NCBI GenBank assembly: GCA_049514955.1
Contig: JBEKUO010000021.1
Span: 1 to 23,458, forward strand
Direction of reading: 5' to 3'
DNA from: Bog-159 sp049514955
GTDB lineage: Bacteria; Acidobacteriota; Terriglobia; Bryobacterales; Bryobacteraceae
DNA length: 23,458 nucleotides
This document shows positions 21,344 through 23,458 of the stretch, piece by piece (positions within the stretch are counted from its first letter, which is position 1; each line of letters opens with the position of its first letter). The position numbers and the translations under genes are program-made. The notes beneath the pieces were generated by a model. The model was not told where the DNA came from. It saw nothing but the letters and a program-made list of their open reading frames with translations, and made no database searches.

Positions 21344-23458
21344 CTATTCGTACCGTAATGCGCTCACCGGCTGAATCCGCATCGCTCGTATGGCAGGCGC
21401 CAGCCCCGCCAACAATCCCACGAGCACGATCAGGATCGTGGCGCCGACCATCGCCCACGCATCGTGCGCCCGGACCCCGTAGAGCTGCGATTCCGCCAAC
21501 CGCCCCAGCGCATAGCTGGCAGGAAGCCCCACAGCCACACCGATCGCCAGCAGCCAGCCTACTTCGCGCATCACATTCAGCAGGAGTCCTTGCGGCGCGG
21601 CGCCTAGCACCAGGCGGATGCCGAACTCGCGCGTGCGCCGCGCCACCGAGTACGAAATCGTTCCATACAGCCCGACGGCCGCCAGAATCGCCGCCAACAA
21701 GGCGAACGCGACGGCCAGGGTCGCCATCAGCCGGTCCGTGTAAATGCTATCGCGCAGCATCGCCTTCATGGAGGTGAGCTGGTCGATCGGAAGGTTGCGA
21801 TCCAACTGCTTCACGGCTGCGCGTACCGCGGTCATGACGCTGGCTTCATTACCTTGCGTACGCACGAAGAAAGCGGATTGCTGCGTAAACTCCTCGCCGC
21901 CTTGCTCGAAAGGCACATACAGGATGCGCGGGGGCTTCTCCCGCAGATCGTTCATCCGCGAATCTTTGACCACCCCCACAATTTGCGCGTCCGCTTCGTT
22001 GGAGCCTATAACGATGTGGCGCCCGACAGGGTTCGCGCCTTCAAAAAGAAACCGGGCGAATGCCTCGTCGATGATGACCACCGGCGCCGATTTAGCGTTG
22101 TCGTTCGCATCGAAATCCCGCCCCGCCAGGAGCGGAGTCCCGAGAGTGGCGAAGTACCCCGGACTGACCGAGTTCTCACTGCAATTGACGAACTCCTGAC
22201 CGGCGTTGCGCGTTTCGGGCGCTTTAACGCCAGAACCCCACCCCCAGCCAGCCAGCGGAATAAGATAGGCGCTGGCTGCGCTTTTCACGCCTGGAAGACC
22301 GCCCAGCCTTTCGCGCAACTCGCGAAACAAGGCAAGCCTGCGCTCGGATTTGTACCCGCTCAGGCTCGGATCGATCGCGAATGTAATCAGGTGCTCGGTC
22401 CGCATACCCGGATCGCTACGCACCAGGTTTACCAGGCTGCGCGTAAACAGGCCGGCGCCGATCAGCAACAACAAAGAGATGCAGATCTGGGCCACCATCA
22501 AGCCTTGGCGGGCCCGCGATTGCGAACCGCTGGCGCTCATACCCCCGGTCTGCTCTTTCAGAGCCGACGCAACGCCGTATCGCATCGCCTGGAGAGCCGG
22601 CGCCAGACCGAACAGCAATCCGGTGAGCAAGGAGAGCGCGATACTGTAGCCGAGCAGGCGAATGTCCAATTGTGGCGCCAGCCAGCCGCCGGCTGCGTCG
22701 GCCGGCAGCAGCGCCAATAACCCCTCCGCGAGGTTCTCGGACAGGAACAGGCCGAGCAGTCCACCCGCCAACGCCAGAATCCCGCTTTCCACCATTAACT
22801 GCCGGACGAGCTGCCAGCGGGTCGCGCCCACCGCCAGCCGGATCGCAATCTCCCGCTGGCGGGCGGTTGCCCGCGCGATCAGCAGATTCGCCACATTGGC
22901 GCAAGCGATCAACAGCACCAGCCCGACCATCACCGCCAGAACCACCAGCGGAGTCTCCCATTGGGCGCGCAACACATTCAGCCCCTGAGACGCCGATTGC
23001 GTCTTCAGAGGTTTGGCGAGAATCTTTTTGCGGTCGTCCTCTTTGAGGTCTTTCATCTGCGGCAACTCATCCCGTAGCAACGATCGAAAAAGCGGCAGCA
23101 GCACGGCGTCGGCACGCTGCCGGCCGACACCCGGCTTGAGCCGTCCCACAATACTGAGCCAGTAATAATCCGCCCGATCGTTCCCCTTCCAGCCGGGGGA
23201 GAGCACGCCCATCATCGACATTGGCGCGAAAAAGTTGGGATCTCCTCCGGTGAGGAGGCTTCGGAAACCGCGCGGCGCCACGCCCGCGACCAGCACGGGC
23301 TGGCGGTTCACGGACACTTGGCTGTTCAAGACTCGCGGATCGGCTCCGAAATGGGACACCCAATAGGCGTAGCTGAGGACGATCGTGGGATTTTGGCCCG
23401 GCGCGTCATCGGAGGGAATCAGGAGGCGCCCCAGCGTAGGCCTCACGCCCAGTACTTC
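21344..23458 (-). CDS. ADOP-type ABC permease (MacB/FtsX-like), 5' end outside the window
   Basis: The visible 704 residues are the C-terminal part of a permease with duplicated MacB-PCD and FtsX domains, the architecture of the large acidobacterial orphan permeases. The visible part opens with EVLGVRPTLGR inside the first periplasmic domain. The first FtsX block comprises LVVLAVMVGLVLLIACANVANLL, ARQREIAIRLAVGATRWQLVRQLMVESGILALAG and two more membrane segments. A second periplasmic domain follows (from MRTEHLITFAIDPSLSGY). The last FtsX block contains FALLAAILAAVGLYGTISY, RRTREFGIRLVLGAAP and a conserved C-terminal RIQPVSALRYE. No ATPase is encoded here, as is usual for such proteins. It probably takes part in export or envelope processes; the substrate is unknown. 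Confidence 0.88.
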   Translation of the reverse strand, partial: EVLGVRPTLGRLLIPSDDAPGQNPTIVLSYAYWVSHFGADPRVLNSQVSVNRQPVLVAGVAPRGFRSLLTGGDPNFFAPMSMMGVLSPGWKGNDRADYYWLSIVGRLKPGVGRQRADAVLLPLFRSLLRDELPQMKDLKEDDRKKILAKPLKTQSASQGLNVLRAQWETPLVVLAVMVGLVLLIACANVANLLIARATARQREIAIRLAVGATRWQLVRQLMVESGILALAGGLLGLFLSENLAEGLLALLPADAAGGWLAPQLDIRLLGYSIALSLLTGLLFGLAPALQAMRYGVASALKEQTGGMSASGSQSRARQGLMVAQICISLLLLIGAGLFTRSLVNLVRSDPGMRTEHLITFAIDPSLSGYKSERRLALFRELRERLGGLPGVKSAASAYLIPLAGWGWGSGVKAPETRNAGQEFVNCSENSVSPGYFATLGTPLLAGRDFDANDNAKSAPVVIIDEAFARFLFEGANPVGRHIVIGSNEADAQIVGVVKDSRMNDLREKPPRILYVPFEQGGEEFTQQSAFFVRTQGNEASVMTAVRAAVKQLDRNLPIDQLTSMKAMLRDSIYTDRLMATLAVAFALLAAILAAVGLYGTISYSVARRTREFGIRLVLGAAPQGLLLNVMREVGWLLAIGVAVGLPASYALGRLAESQLYGVRAHDAWAMVGATILIVLVGLLAGLAPAIRAMRIQPVSALRYE

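Overview
This is a GC-rich bacterial chromosome segment, most likely from a Solibacter-like member of the Acidobacteriota (Bryobacterales). Two gene families support this: a secreted repeat protein ending in the C-terminal domain first catalogued in Solibacter usitatus, and a large duplicated MacB/FtsX-type orphan permease of the kind expanded in acidobacteria. The short hairpin repeats scattered between the genes fit such a genome but are not diagnostic. The taxonomic call is inferred from protein character, not from a marker gene.

Layout. (a) 1-2149, plus strand: a membrane-anchored SPFH protein followed after 3 bp by a membrane-anchored type 1 periplasmic binding protein. (b) 2736-4577: a secreted protein with seven short repeats and the Solibacter C-terminal domain. 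(c) 4798-11445, minus strand: a respiratory electron-transfer operon in the order acyl-CoA dehydrogenase-like protein, ETF:quinone oxidoreductase with a ferredoxin tail, a DUF433/PIN-like toxin-antitoxin pair whose toxin is broken, etfB, etfA. Together these would pass electrons from an acyl-CoA-type substrate through ETF to the quinone pool. The ETF alpha chain is non-canonical and shares a TC(C/Y)HGEE motif with the dehydrogenase of the same operon. (d) 11884-13975, minus: a secreted epoxide-hydrolase-like enzyme and a tartrate/D-malate-type decarboxylating dehydrogenase. (e) 14197-17617, plus: a secreted PQQ-like beta-propeller with two EF-hand loops, then a DoxX-like membrane protein.

(f) 17618-19415 is the most interesting part. 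A complete selenocysteine tRNA gene (anticodon TCA, 8-bp acceptor stem, long variable arm, encoded CCA) lies on the minus strand at 19282-19377. Its last 22 bases occur again, in the same orientation, 1504 bp away at 17778-17799. This is the architecture left by an element integrated into the 3' end of a tRNA gene. The enclosed 1.5 kb holds one secreted cysteine-rich protein gene with a good promoter and a tandemly repeated leader, plus two identical 36-base repeats separated by 35 bases that look like a minimal CRISPR array. No integrase or cas gene is recognisable in it. (g) 19416-23458: an exported nucleoside hydrolase (plus), then on the minus strand a membrane coiled-coil protein and the permease, which runs off the window edge.

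A second theme is a dispersed family of single or twin hairpins. Several begin with a GTGGGGC-like head and have different but self-complementary stems. They sit at gene ends and, once, in frame inside the acyl-CoA dehydrogenase gene.
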